DNA of 64,000 bases from Lysinibacillus sphaericus (GCF_001629735.1 NZ_CP015224.1:1612001-1676000), one strand, 5' to 3'; shown: positions 38,289 through 48,187, counted from the stretch's first letter. Notes: generated by a model from the sequence alone, not told the origin. Numbers and translations are program-made.

Positions 38289-39471
38289 ATTTCGGATAAT
38301 AGGAAAATCCAGGATATTTCACCACTGGCCACTTTTCCTTTCTTAATGCTTGTATTAGCTCCGGACCAACCTGTAGATTGCTTTGTATCAGCTCAGTTGG
38401 TGTTAGTGCCATCCATTGATTCAACGATACATCTTGGAATCGGTCACTTTTAAACATTTCCAAAAACCATAATGGCTCCGTACCTGTATTTTCAATATAG
38501 TGACCGGTCGCAAACGGCACATAGCCGACATCTCCTGCGCGATAATCGAATGTTCGAGCAGTTCCATCCCCAGTGAATACCGTCATACGCCCTTTTCCTT
38601 GTAAATAATATTGCCATTCATCATTATTCGGATGCCAATGCAGCTCCCGCATTGCACCTGGCTCAATTTCCACTAATGCTGCCGCAATATTTTTAGAGAT
38701 TGGGAAATTGGTCGAATCAACAATGCGTACACTGCCACCCGGTGTTTTCAATGGTGGCTGAGCCAACAAACGGTGTTTAAAAGTTTGTGGCACCTTACCA
38801 TAGGGAGATTGAATTTTTTGCGAGTCAATCGATCCTGGTACATTGCCTTGGTAAATATACACCTGTTCACTCGGAATATCATCAAAGGCACGAATTGGAA
38901 CACCAAAATTCGCTGATAGCACTTCCTTTGGCGTATGAGCAAACCAATCAGAAATGGAAAGCGTATTGAGATCAGAGAAATTCCCATCATCAAATACTAA
39001 TAAAAATTCACAGCCGTCCGCTAAGCCTTGTATGGAATGCGGTATTCCTGGTGGAAAATACCACAAATCGCCAGGGCCTACATCCGCAATAAAATTACAG
39101 CCATTTTGATCGACCGCCGTAATACGTGCATGCCCCAATAACATGTAGGACCACTCTGCCTGTTGATGCCAGTGTAGCTCACGTACGCCGCCCGGTGTCA
39201 AACTCATATTAACACCAGCCAATGTGGTCGCTATTGGTAATTCACGTACCGTAATTTCGCGAGACCAGCCCCCTTGATTTAAGGTCATATGTGTGTCTGA
39301 AAATGAAAATCGTAGGTTCGGAATCAAACCTGCATCTGTTGTTGGGGGCACCAGCATATCGGGATTTTCTAAATCTCTCATTATATCGCGTGGTCCTTTA
39401 TCTATGCCTCCTGCCCCATCACTACGTATGGGTTGGGGCACCTGAAAATAACCTGACGACAAATTTTCCAA
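38287..39471 (-). CDS. Oxalate decarboxylase-family bicupin with a variant lid
   Basis: 394 residues, TTG start after GAGGTG. Two cupin domains each keep the Mn ligands: [12 protein letters not shown] (His 100, His 102, Glu 106) with His 145, and [14 protein letters not shown] with a later His. The C-terminal-site Glu in WFLEMFKSD is kept. The N-terminal lid, SENST in B. subtilis OxdC, reads SDLNT here (residues 166-170), so the catalytic Glu is Asp. OxdC splits oxalate to formate and CO2; lid changes are known to shift activity to oxidation. No signal peptide. Annotation as true decarboxylase is therefore uncertain. Confidence 0.85.
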   Translation of the reverse strand: MENLSSGYFQVPQPIRSDGAGGIDKGPRDIMRDLENPDMLVPPTTDAGLIPNLRFSFSDTHMTLNQGGWSREITVRELPIATTLAGVNMSLTPGGVRELHWHQQAEWSYMLLGHARITAVDQNGCNFIADVGPGDLWYFPPGIPHSIQGLADGCEFLLVFDDGNFSDLNTLSISDWFAHTPKEVLSANFGVPIRAFDDIPSEQVYIYQGNVPGSIDSQKIQSPYGKVPQTFKHRLLAQPPLKTPGGSVRIVDSTNFPISKNIAAALVEIEPGAMRELHWHPNNDEWQYYLQGKGRMTVFTGDGTARTFDYRAGDVGYVPFATGHYIENTGTEPLWFLEMFKSDRFQDVSLNQWMALTPTELIQSNLQVGPELIQALRKEKWPVVKYPGFSYYPK

Positions 39472-39617
39472 TCATTCACCTCTTTATGTTAGAAATCGAA
39501 CTGAAATGCTATGATTCTCTAAAATGTATGGGTATACAGCTCGGATTATGCCCTTTACATTCACAGGTAATTATGCAATCAATCGTTTCTGTTCAACAAT
39601 TTCAGAGTGTCCCCTTC

Positions 39618-41078
39618 TTACTTCTTACTCACTTTGCTACCGTTACCAATATCCGTAGCCTCCACTACATAATCATATAAAATTTGTAAACCCTCCTGCA
39701 TTTCCTCATAGGTTGCATAGGCGTAGGATAAACGAATATGATGCTGATCTTGAGGATCATAAATATAGCCTGGGTTAATTAAGACACGATGCTGTAATAG
39801 CTTGACAAAGAAGTCCTTATCGACAACAGGATAATGGAACTTGAGCCAAATGTAAAAGCCTCCCTTTGGCTTATTCCAATCAGCTAACTCTCTAAACTTT
39901 TCCTGTAATATTTGTTCTGTAAAATCAGCACGATCCTGTAATTGCTGTCGTAAACGTATAAGATGTTTTTCATATTTCCCTGATTGTAGCCAATGTAGCA
40001 CAAGTTCTTGTGAAATGGCACTTGAGCCGTAGTCCGTTTGCATTTTAATATCTGCCAATCGTTCGATAACAGTCGTTGGACCGATTAGCCAGCCAATGCG
40101 TAACCCAGGACTTAAGGTTTTGGAGACACTCCCAATATATAGAACTTGTCCACTACTATCCATTGCCTTAATGGGTGGTGACGGGTCATCAAAAAGCAAT
40201 TCATGATAAACATCATCTTCAATTATAGGAATGCGTGCTGCTTGGCAGACCTCATATAGCTGTTTTTTTTCCAAAGATGTCCATACATGGTTAGTTGGAT
40301 TATGCAATGTAGGAATGGCATAAAACACGGCTTGTTTTTTTCGTTTCCTTTGAGATAGTGTTTGAGCAAGCTGTTCATCTCGCTGTATCCCAATCATTTG
40401 CATACCAACCGATTGAAATGGATGAACAGAATTCAAATAGGAGGTTGATTCCTGAAAAACGATGGACCCTTGCTCTAGTAAACCAACGGCAATTAGCTGT
40501 AAAGCTTGTAATGCACCAGAGACAATACAAACGTTCTGAGGCTCCGCTTCGATGCCTCGTTTTTGTACATAATCGCAGATAGCTGCCCGGAGTTGATCAT
40601 TGCCCTGTGGTGATGAGTAGCCTAATGTTTTGGGCTGCAAGGATAGCTCCCTTAGTGAAGCTTCAATTTCCTCTGTTGGTAACAGACTTGGTGCTAGTTC
40701 TCCTGTCCCTAATCGAATCACATCATCACGCTGCTCATATTCGTTAATTAATTGGATTGTATGGTAATTTGGTTTATGCAGGCTCGTTTCGATATATTTT
40801 TGCCAATTTGGCTGTGTTTGTTGAAGTAATGCATGCCAGGAATTGCGAGTGACATAAACTCCTGAACCTACCTTTGCTTCAAGAATACCGATCGCTTTTA
40901 ATTCATCTAAAGCCTGTTGAACTGTACTGCGATTTACACCGAATTGCATAGCCAGTTGTCTTTGAGTAGGCAGTTTAGTCCCTGCTGCCCAATCTCCTCG
41001 TTCGACTTGGGCAGTTACCCACTGAACAATTTGTTGCTGTAATGTATGGCCACTTTTTCTACTTGGTTGCCAGCCCAT
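39618..41078 (-). CDS. MocR/PdxR-type GntR regulator with aminotransferase domain
   Basis: 486 residues from the ATG at 41078, 8 nt after GGAGGCG. The N-terminal GntR winged helix (LPTQRQLAMQFGVNRSTVQQ) is linked to a fold-type-I aminotransferase domain with the PLP lysine in GSVSKTLSPGLRIGW. Such regulators sense PLP-bound amino acids or vitamin B6. It is divergent from a LysE-type exporter, with an inverted repeat between; control of that exporter is the likely role. Confidence 0.9.
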   Translation of the reverse strand: MGWQPSRKSGHTLQQQIVQWVTAQVERGDWAAGTKLPTQRQLAMQFGVNRSTVQQALDELKAIGILEAKVGSGVYVTRNSWHALLQQTQPNWQKYIETSLHKPNYHTIQLINEYEQRDDVIRLGTGELAPSLLPTEEIEASLRELSLQPKTLGYSSPQGNDQLRAAICDYVQKRGIEAEPQNVCIVSGALQALQLIAVGLLEQGSIVFQESTSYLNSVHPFQSVGMQMIGIQRDEQLAQTLSQRKRKKQAVFYAIPTLHNPTNHVWTSLEKKQLYEVCQAARIPIIEDDVYHELLFDDPSPPIKAMDSSGQVLYIGSVSKTLSPGLRIGWLIGPTTVIERLADIKMQTDYGSSAISQELVLHWLQSGKYEKHLIRLRQQLQDRADFTEQILQEKFRELADWNKPKGGFYIWLKFHYPVVDKDFFVKLLQHRVLINPGYIYDPQDQHHIRLSYAYATYEEMQEGLQILYDYVVEATDIGNGSKVSKK

Positions 41079-41097
41079 GGTTATCGCCTCCATTTAA

Positions 41098-41124
41098 AAT
41101 TGGGTGGATAAAAAACCATCCAAT
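41098..41124. promoter_or_regulatory. Inverted repeat between MocR-type and LysE-type genes
   Basis: AATTGGGTGGAT and ACCATCCAATT form an imperfect dyad in the 106-bp divergent region, a plausible MocR-type binding site. Confidence 0.5.
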
Positions 41125-41184
41125 TGGTCGTTTTCTTTTAGTGATACCATAGCTAAAATGATGAAGGAAAGGAGGGATTAATCA

Positions 41185-41787
41185 TTGGAAGCATTTCTTC
41201 ACGGCATCATTTTAGCATTTGGTCTCATTTTGCCATTAGGCGTACAAAATGTTTTTGTTTTCTCTCAAGGTGCTACACAACCAACTATATGGCGAGCGCT
41301 GCCAGCTAGTTTGACAGCTGCCATTTGCGATACATTGCTAATATTACTGGCGGTATTTGGTCTGTCAATAATCGTCTTACAATTTGAATGGTTACGCATT
41401 ACTTTAATGTCGGTTGGTATATTGTTCTTACTTTATATGGGCTATACGATTTGGCGTTCAAGTCCAGTAACTGGCAATAAGAGTGAGGCACTTCCCGTAA
41501 AAAAACAAATTCTCTTTGCACTTTCTGTATCACTTCTAAATCCACATGCCATTTTAGATACTATTGGGGTGATTGGTACGAGTGCCTTAAAATATAGTGG
41601 TACAGAGCAATTCATCTTCACTACAGCATGTGTCCTTATTTCTTGGCTATGGTTTTTTGGCCTTACTGTAACTGGATCCTCTTTCCAAAAGCTTGATAGC
41701 TCCGGAAATGTGATGAGAATTTTTAATAGATGCTCAGCGATTTTCATTTGGGCGACAGCTTGTTATCTAGCATTTGGCTTACTGTAA
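41185..41787 (+). CDS. LysE/ArgO-family amino-acid exporter
   Basis: 200 residues with five to six helices; FGLILPLGVQNVFVFSQGA at the N-terminus is the LysE/ArgO signature, and SLLNPHAILDTIGVIGTSAL the second conserved loop. Exports basic amino acids in characterised members. TTG start 8 nt after GGAGGG. Divergent from a MocR-type regulator. Confidence 0.87.
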   Translation: MEAFLHGIILAFGLILPLGVQNVFVFSQGATQPTIWRALPASLTAAICDTLLILLAVFGLSIIVLQFEWLRITLMSVGILFLLYMGYTIWRSSPVTGNKSEALPVKKQILFALSVSLLNPHAILDTIGVIGTSALKYSGTEQFIFTTACVLISWLWFFGLTVTGSSFQKLDSSGNVMRIFNRCSAIFIWATACYLAFGLL

Positions 41788-41797
41788 CCTACAGAGA

Positions 41798-41830
41798 AAA
41801 TGCTCAGGATGAATCCTGAGCATTTCTTTT
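41798..41830. terminator. Terminator between exporter and ileS
   Basis: AAATGCTCAGGAT pairs with ATCCTGAGCATTT around GA, then CTTTT. Can serve both converging genes. Confidence 0.85.
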
Positions 41831-44800
41831 ATAAGGAGATATAAACAGTGAGCTTTTCATCAAATAGCTCTGTTTCTGCCGATCTCACTTCTGTCCATTC
41901 TTCGCCATAATGTATGGATTTGACTAGTACATTGGCTTGTAATAACGCTTCATGCTGTTGAATGACGGAAAGTACCTCTTCACTACCGCAAAAGGCGATG
42001 GATATATATTGTTCAACAGGCAGCTGCCACTTTTTACGAGAATCTTGGATGAACCGAATTAATTCTCGTATTTGTCCCTCTTGTAGCAAACTCTCGGTTA
42101 ATTGAACATTCATCAATACACGGCATTTGCTATCTTCAGCTAAAATATAGTCGTCTTTCACAATCGCTTCAGCTATGACATGACTTGATAATAATGTTAG
42201 CTGTTGCTCTTCCACTATGATGGGCACTTCCCCATTTTGCTGTAGCTGTTCTTTCTCTTCATCCGTTAACGTCATCATATACGATTTTACTTGATTGACC
42301 TGTGAACCAAAAGCAGTACCAGCTGTTTTAAAATTAAGCCTATATTGGACACTTTCATAAGCTGAAAAATCATGCGTCCATATGCAAGCCTTAATGTTTA
42401 ATTCCTCTTGTATTAACTGGCTATAAGCTTGATAGCCAGTCAGCTCTCCAGACACCTCAACAATAAGCTCACTTAAAGGCTGTTTGACCTTCATTCCTTG
42501 ACTATTACGTATACTCCTACCCAGCTCTACAACCGTTAAAACCGTAGACATTTCTTGTTCCAGCTGAGGATTCACAAGCTTTTCTTCGTAGATTGGGTAG
42601 TCTTCTACATGCACACTCTTGCCTGTTAATTGTCGGTAAATATCTTCGGTGATAAAGGGCGTAAATGGTGCAAGTAATCGGCAAATGTTCGTTAAAACCT
42701 CATAAAGGGTACTAAATGCACCTCGTTTATCCGCTGTCAGCCCATGTGCCCAAAATCTTGCACGTGATCGACGAATGTACCAATTGCTTAGTTCTTCCAT
42801 TAATTGTGCGATTTCTCTTGTAGCATACGTAAATTGAAATTCATCCATAGCTGCCGTCACAAGCTGAATTGTGTGATGCAATCGTGACAATATCCACTGA
42901 TCTAAAGGTGTTCGTGTACCAGTATTTATAGCATCATACGTAAATCCATCAATGTTGGCATAGAGCTGATAAAATTTAAATGTATTATCCAATGTATCCA
43001 CTAGCTTTGATTTGGCATCCACCACAATCTTTTTGGAAAAACGCTTTGGATTCCAAGGAGAGCTATCAACTAAAAATGCCCAACGTAATGCATCTGCCCC
43101 ATATTGGTCCATTAACTCTACAGGCTCTAATGCATTGCCTTTACTTTTTGACATCTTTTGTCCATGTTCATCCAACACATGCCCTAACGATAACACCTGT
43201 TTATAAGCAGGCTTTCCAGTAAATAACGTCGAAACCGCTAATAAGCTATAGAAAAAACCACGTGTTTGGTCGATTCCCTCAATCACAACATCTGCTGGAA
43301 ACTGATTGTGAAAAGCCTTGACATCTTCAAATGGATAATGTTGCTGTGCAAATGGCATTGAGCCGCTGTCAAACCATACATCCATTACCTCTGGTGTCCG
43401 CGTCATATCTCCTTGACATGTAGGACAAGTACAAACAATTTCATCAATAAACGGTTTATGAAGCTCTATTTGCTGATCGACAGCTCCCTTGGCTAATTTT
43501 TCTAACGCTGTGATACTATGAGGAGCCTCCTCATGACCGCAATTCTGACAAATCCAGACATTCAACGGCGTACCCCAATAGCGGTTGCGGCTTATATTCC
43601 AATCCACTATATTTTCGAGGAAGTTGCCAAATCGCCCATCCTTAATATGACTAGGATACCAAGTCACTTGCTGATTGTTTTGTAATAATTGCTCTTTTAA
43701 AGCGGTCATTTTGATAAACCAGCTATCCGTTGCATAGTACAATAATGGAGAATCACAGCGCCAGCAATGCGGGTAGCTATGCTCATATTTTTCTTTACTA
43801 AATAAGAGCTCCTTTTTCGCAAGCATTTTTATAATGTCCACATCACAATCTTTTACAAATCGTCCGACAAGCTCCGGCACCTCTTCTGTGTAACAGCCTT
43901 TCAGATCCACTACATTGACAAAGGACAAGCCATGCTGTTGAACCGTTTTATAATCGTCCTCCCCATACGCTGGAGCAATATGCACAATCCCTGTACCGCT
44001 ATTCTCCGTGACATAATCAGCCATCACGACAACATGACCTTGATGAACCGTTACATATGAAAATGGTGGCTGATAAGACACACCAGCAAATTCCTGCCCA
44101 GTATGCTCACTTAAAATTTCCACAGCTTCAGTGAAAACCTTAGAAACCAAAGATTTGGCTAAAATAAATACCTGATCCCCTTGCTTTACCCGTACATATT
44201 GTAAAGATGGGTTCATCGCCAACGCTACATTGGCGGGTAATGTCCATGGTGTTGTGGTCCAGCCTAAGAAATATTCATCACAATCAGCAAGCTTAAACAT
44301 AGCTGTGACAGATAAATCTTTCACATCCTTATAGCCCTGAGCTACCTCATGTGAGCTTAAGGATGTTTGACAACTCGGGCAATATGGTGAAACACGATGC
44401 CCTTTATATAAAAGCTGTTCCTTATGAACATGACTTAAAATATGCCACACCGATTCTATATAATCATTGCTTAATGTGAGATAGGGATCATCCATATCAA
44501 GCCAATAGCCAAGCTGTTCTGTAAAGGAACGCCATTTCTGTTCATAGGTAAAAACACTATTTTTACACGCTTGAATAAAGCGCTCCACTCCATACTTCTC
44601 AATCTCCTGCTTCCCTGAGATACCTAAGGCTTTTTCTACTCCTAGTTCTACAGGTAAACCATGTGTATCCCAGCCTGCTTTTCGTTCAACAAAAAAACCT
44701 TGCATTGTTTTATAGCGGGCCACTACATCTTTAATCGTTCTTCCAAAGGCATGCCCAACATGTGGTAAACCATTTGCTGTCGGTGGTCCCTCATAAAATA

Positions 44801-44921
44801 CAAAGGGCTGCTGTCCAGCTCGATTTGTGACAGAGGCTAAAAATGTTCCCTCTTGCTCCCACAATGTCCGTATCCGTGTTTCTCGTTCAAGCGTCGTTTC
44901 TTTCTTTTGTTCTGTTTGCAT
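41829..44921 (-). CDS. ileS: Isoleucyl-tRNA synthetase, type 2 (eukaryote-like)
   Basis: 1030 residues; housekeeping type-1 enzymes have about 920. Class I motifs: PTANGLPHVGHAFG (HxGH at residues 54-57) and GQKMSKSKGN. Editing domain around TTPWTLPANVALAMN; zinc-type pairs CPSC, CWRC, CQNC and CPTC. Length, PTANGLPHVGH and the C-terminus without the usual zinc finger indicate IleRS2, the group that resists mupirocin. The HxGH order is the normal one, not the swapped GxHH reported for hyper-resistant forms. Under T-box control. Whether a type-1 copy exists elsewhere cannot be seen. Confidence 0.93.
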   Translation of the reverse strand: MQTEQKKETTLERETRIRTLWEQEGTFLASVTNRAGQQPFVFYEGPPTANGLPHVGHAFGRTIKDVVARYKTMQGFFVERKAGWDTHGLPVELGVEKALGISGKQEIEKYGVERFIQACKNSVFTYEQKWRSFTEQLGYWLDMDDPYLTLSNDYIESVWHILSHVHKEQLLYKGHRVSPYCPSCQTSLSSHEVAQGYKDVKDLSVTAMFKLADCDEYFLGWTTTPWTLPANVALAMNPSLQYVRVKQGDQVFILAKSLVSKVFTEAVEILSEHTGQEFAGVSYQPPFSYVTVHQGHVVVMADYVTENSGTGIVHIAPAYGEDDYKTVQQHGLSFVNVVDLKGCYTEEVPELVGRFVKDCDVDIIKMLAKKELLFSKEKYEHSYPHCWRCDSPLLYYATDSWFIKMTALKEQLLQNNQQVTWYPSHIKDGRFGNFLENIVDWNISRNRYWGTPLNVWICQNCGHEEAPHSITALEKLAKGAVDQQIELHKPFIDEIVCTCPTCQGDMTRTPEVMDVWFDSGSMPFAQQHYPFEDVKAFHNQFPADVVIEGIDQTRGFFYSLLAVSTLFTGKPAYKQVLSLGHVLDEHGQKMSKSKGNALEPVELMDQYGADALRWAFLVDSSPWNPKRFSKKIVVDAKSKLVDTLDNTFKFYQLYANIDGFTYDAINTGTRTPLDQWILSRLHHTIQLVTAAMDEFQFTYATREIAQLMEELSNWYIRRSRARFWAHGLTADKRGAFSTLYEVLTNICRLLAPFTPFITEDIYRQLTGKSVHVEDYPIYEEKLVNPQLEQEMSTVLTVVELGRSIRNSQGMKVKQPLSELIVEVSGELTGYQAYSQLIQEELNIKACIWTHDFSAYESVQYRLNFKTAGTAFGSQVNQVKSYMMTLTDEEKEQLQQNGEVPIIVEEQQLTLLSSHVIAEAIVKDDYILAEDSKCRVLMNVQLTESLLQEGQIRELIRFIQDSRKKWQLPVEQYISIAFCGSEEVLSVIQQHEALLQANVLVKSIHYGEEWTEVRSAETELFDEKLTVYISL

Positions 44922-44963
44922 TTAATTCCTCCTATACAATTCTATTTTGTATAAAAGGCATAC

Positions 44964-45229
44964 AAAAAACCCCGTCCCAAGAAAGGGACGGGGTTAACCG
45001 CGAATACCACCCTAATTCTATTGACGCCAGTCAATAGCACTCAGCAACGTACTATCATACGTGTTCTTTTTAACGGTAGACACCCGGGTTAGCTTACTGT
45101 TTTCAGCCAACCTTCTCAGAGAGGATTTTCATGTAACACCTGCACACCGACTTCCACCAAATGTCGGCTCTCTGTAGAACAAAATGAAACATTACTTTTT
45201 CTCATCAACGAATTTGTATGCTTTTATTG
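44964..45229 (-). promoter_or_regulatory. T-box leader of ileS
   Basis: The minus strand contains the T-box-like AGGGTGGTATTCGCGG before a strong terminator CCCCGTCCC/GGGACGGGG with TTTTTT (44964-44993). A long stem I starts with AGAGAG and closes with CTCTCT; an ATC triplet in GAAAATCCTCTCT is the likely Ile specifier. Uncharged tRNA-Ile should favour antitermination. The T-box core deviates from ACCGCG. Confidence 0.92.
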
Positions 45230-45235
45230 TCACTC

Positions 45236-45265
45236 ATCTTATCAGATTTACCAATTGTCTGTCAA
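45236..45265 (-). promoter_or_regulatory. Promoter of ileS
   Basis: TTGACA, 18 nt, TAAGAT on the minus strand, just before the T-box leader. Confidence 0.75.
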
Positions 45266-45277
45266 CGGTGGACAATC

Positions 45278-45415
45278 TTAATTAATCTCATTTAGACAAG
45301 TGATAATGCTTTGATGCAAGGTTGCATACTGAGCTTGGTGATTCGTTTGAATAAAAAAGCTCTTTAGCAATGTTTTACTATTAAACCTTACATGATAAAA
45401 ATACTCTTCGTCCAC
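45278..45415 (-). pseudogene. Unrecognised 45-codon frame, probable gene remnant
   Basis: From a GTG right after a stop it reads VDEEYFYHVRFNSKTLLKSF then FIQTNHQAQYATLHQSIITC and LNEIN. Composition is protein-like, but there is no ribosome binding site, and the DUF2785 pseudogene precedes it. It may be a leftover of another lost gene. Confidence 0.3.
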
Positions 45416-45460
45416 TTAATCTTTTAATGTGGATAGGATTGATGGAATTTACTGGAATGA

Positions 45461-46118
45461 TCAGACTACCTCATTTTGTGCTAAGCCTCGCTCCAACATC
45501 GCAAAAATGGGTACTAACAGCCTTTCATCCTCATCATGAATAAAGATATATTGAGGCTGTAAATAAATGGACCCTAATGCATGTAACATATCAACATAGG
45601 CAGTTTTCTTTATTTTAGGATTTTTCACAAGTTCATCGATCGCACCTGATACATGTGCTACACTATGCGCCCATCCCTTGCCAGGTACAAAGCCCTTCCA
45701 TCCATTTCTTCTTTTACATAAGCCAGTAATTTTGTTTGACCTTCGTCTATCCTGTCCTGCGTTAAAAAATCATCCTCTAAATCTCTTGCTAAAATAAATG
45801 CAACCAATAAAGGTGTAAAGGAACTAGTAAAGACCCCATCTGATGCCACTTCCTCAATATCTTTCCATAATAAATGGTTCAAGCAGTAATGCCAGAGGTC
45901 TGTCCTATAACGATATCTAACAAATTTTTTTCGAGTATCCATTCATAGAAGCCACTATAAATATAGGTATCTCTTAGCTCACTATCGGTCGAGCCGATAT
46001 GGGCTAGCATGGACTGTAATAGCTGTTCTTGATTCACTTGTTCCCATGTTGTTTGACGCTGTTTTATTGTGCTTAGCTTATCTTTTAAATCACCTGCCAT
46101 CAATATATCCTGTATCAA
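45461..46118 (-). pseudogene. DUF2785-family gene broken by two frameshifts
   Basis: Three consecutive frames together give one DUF2785-like protein: first STDSELRDTYIYSGFYEWIL (to about 45900), then LWHYCLNHLLWKDIEEVASD and TSSFTPLLVAFILARDLEDD (to about 45695), then GFVPGKGWAHSVAHVSGAID and a normal C-terminus ending at 45461. The second shift lies at the GGATGGAAGGGC run. Start overlaps the upstream membrane-protein gene (TTGA). Sequencing error could also explain single-base shifts, but two in one gene favours decay. Confidence 0.8.
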
Positions 46119-46774
46119 TTGTCAAACTCCCCTTTATTCCTTATGGTTATGTTCTCCCGGTAGAGCCCCTCTAACTTCCAACCATTATTAAAACGGACAT
46201 ATGTAAATTCCTTTTGCCAATCATCCGTGTGCACAATTACCCTGCTACGCCAGGGTAAGGTGGAAGCATATATTTGCCCTCTACGAACCTCAGCTATATC
46301 ATCGGTTACACCAAGAAGTGTAGAAGGTGCAATTGTATGATACATTAAATATTCTTGACGATCCGGATTAGACTCAATTTCTTCCATTACCTGCCGGTGA
46401 AAAGCAATTACCTGCTCATTTGCCTGAAATAGTGAATAAACTAGAGTACCACCGAATAGAACCATGAAGGACGCTACAAGAAGTACATGCTTCTTCTTCA
46501 AACCTATGTAAAATGCCCAATTCTTTTCTTTGTTGAATAAATGGATATACATAGCAATACTTATAGGCCACAAAAATAGTAACTGCCAACATAGGACTAC
46601 CCAAAACACATCTCCAAACGAGACAAAATATCGAATACCTAAGTAATTAACAATCCATAATGACATTGACCAGCGCCAAGTGGACTCATCCCGGGACCTA
46701 CTTTTTAAATAAATGAGTAGGAGTGGCAGGCTTAGGAAAAAAGCAGTCCCATTATCCAATAGAGCGAATACCAA
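46115..46774 (-). CDS. Hypothetical membrane protein
   Basis: 219 residues with about five membrane helices in the first 125 residues, then a soluble domain (MYHTIAPSTLLGVTDDIAEV, VIVHTDDWQKEFTYVRFNNG). TTG start 5 nt after GAGGTGG. Overlaps the DUF2785 pseudogene by 4 nt, so the two formed an operon. No family recognised. Confidence 0.6.
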   Translation of the reverse strand: MVFALLDNGTAFFLSLPLLLIYLKSRSRDESTWRWSMSLWIVNYLGIRYFVSFGDVFWVVLCWQLLFLWPISIAMYIHLFNKEKNWAFYIGLKKKHVLLVASFMVLFGGTLVYSLFQANEQVIAFHRQVMEEIESNPDRQEYLMYHTIAPSTLLGVTDDIAEVRRGQIYASTLPWRSRVIVHTDDWQKEFTYVRFNNGWKLEGLYRENITIRNKGEFDN

Positions 46775-47012
46775 CTGACCACCTCTTTAATTAGAAAAAT
46801 ATTACAACTATTGTAACTGGAACCAGAAAAGATTAAAAGGTTGGATACAAACAAAAAAAAAGCCTGCCATTTGAAACAGACTTAGTTATTGAACATGTTG
46901 GTCGATGTGCACATTCATACTGATTTGCCATTCGTCTCGTAATATGGCACTTCCACTCCATCACCATTTTTAAGACATTACTAAAGGGAAGCTTTGCAGA
47001 AGTCGCCTGAGC

Positions 47013-47462
47013 CTACATATTATCGTTAAGATCCGTAAAAGGTGTAATCACCATTTTTTCGTTTGCAGATAACACGATATTAGTAGAGGGTGTACCATAG
47101 GGCATGGTCGCATCAATAAATTGCTCTAATGTTTCTACAGAATAGGTTGCTAGCTTGACAATATAGCTAATCTCCCCTGCTACGCGATAACATTCGAGTA
47201 CATCCGGGTGGCTATTACAAAAAGCAGATAGACTTTTACAATCGATGGATTTAAATAAAATAATCGCTTGAATCGTACGGTCCATTTTTTTGATGTTTAC
47301 TTTAGTGTGATACCCTTCAATCACACCTTGTTCCTCGAGCTTTTTGACGCGTTCTATTACAGCGGGAGAAGATAAATGAACAGTAGCAGCTAATTCTTTC
47401 ATCGAAATTTTAGCATTCTGCTGTAACTGCTGTAAAATGTGAATATCAATTTGATCCACCAT
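47013..47462 (-). CDS. Lrp/AsnC-family transcriptional regulator
   Basis: 149 residues. Helix-turn-helix in MKELAATVHLSSPAVIERVK and a RAM ligand-binding domain (TIQAIILFKSIDCKSLSAFC, ECYRVAGEISYIVKLATYSV). Divergent from a DJ-1/PfpI gene 135 bp away, which is its likely target. AAAGGTGATT precedes the ATG. Ligand unknown. The stretch 46775-47012 between it and the membrane-protein gene contains no further gene I can support. Confidence 0.9.
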   Translation of the reverse strand: MVDQIDIHILQQLQQNAKISMKELAATVHLSSPAVIERVKKLEEQGVIEGYHTKVNIKKMDRTIQAIILFKSIDCKSLSAFCNSHPDVLECYRVAGEISYIVKLATYSVETLEQFIDATMPYGTPSTNIVLSANEKMVITPFTDLNDNM

Positions 47463-47597
47463 TAATCACCTTTCTTAATTAACTTTTATTTATATAATTC
47501 CTGTTTTAATAAGGAGATTTATCTAAATTACATTATATAGCTTCTGTTAACGATTAGCTTCTTTAATTACAATAAAAGCATAAAGGAGGCAGAACAA

Positions 47598-48182
47598 ATG
47601 AAAAAAATAATGTTACTTTTAGCAAATGGCTTCGAGGCTGTGGAAGCAAGTGTTTTTACAGATGTACTAGGTTGGAATAAATGGGAGGGTGATGGAACAA
47701 CAGAGGTTGTCACGGTAGGATTACATACACAGCTTCAATGCACATGGAATTTTAAGGTCACTCCTGAAAAATTGCTGCATGAAATTGATTTAGCCGACTT
47801 TGATGCCTTGGCTATTCCAGGTGGCTTTGAGGAAGCGGGATTTTATGAGGATGCCTTTAGCGAGGAATTTCAAAGGGTTGTTCGACATTTTGACGATCAG
47901 CAAAAACCAATAGCAACGATATGTGTGGCTTCCTTAATATTAGGACATAGCGGTATTCTCCACAATCGTCAGGCGACAACCTACAATCATCCAACTAGTA
48001 AACGATTAGCGCAGCTAGCAAGCTTTGGGGCGACAGTTGTCAACGAGCGAATTGTACAAACAGACCATATTATTACTTCTTCCAATCCAGGAACAGGCTT
48101 TGATGTAGCCTTTTGTTTACTGGAAACACTGACATCTACCTCAAATACAGCAAGAGTAAAAGACTTAATGGGCTTTCGTTAA
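47598..48182 (+). CDS. DJ-1/PfpI-family protein (YajL/ThiJ type)
   Basis: 194 residues. LLLANGFEAVEASVFTDVLG at the N-terminus provides the acidic residue and TICVASLILGHSG the nucleophilic elbow Cys; IPGGFEEAGFYED completes the family pattern. Members act as glyoxalases, deglycases or chaperones; activity is not predictable. Strong AAAGGAGG before the ATG. Probably controlled by the adjacent Lrp-type regulator. Confidence 0.87.
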   Translation: MKKIMLLLANGFEAVEASVFTDVLGWNKWEGDGTTEVVTVGLHTQLQCTWNFKVTPEKLLHEIDLADFDALAIPGGFEEAGFYEDAFSEEFQRVVRHFDDQQKPIATICVASLILGHSGILHNRQATTYNHPTSKRLAQLASFGATVVNERIVQTDHIITSSNPGTGFDVAFCLLETLTSTSNTARVKDLMGFR

Positions 48183-48187
48183 TTGAT

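Noticed and set aside
39291-39680. 129-codon plus-strand frame
   Set aside because: Antisense to the starts and ends of the bicupin and MocR genes, no ribosome binding site.
44843-45037. Plus-strand frame across the ileS start and T-box
   Set aside because: Explained fully by the structured T-box leader on the other strand.
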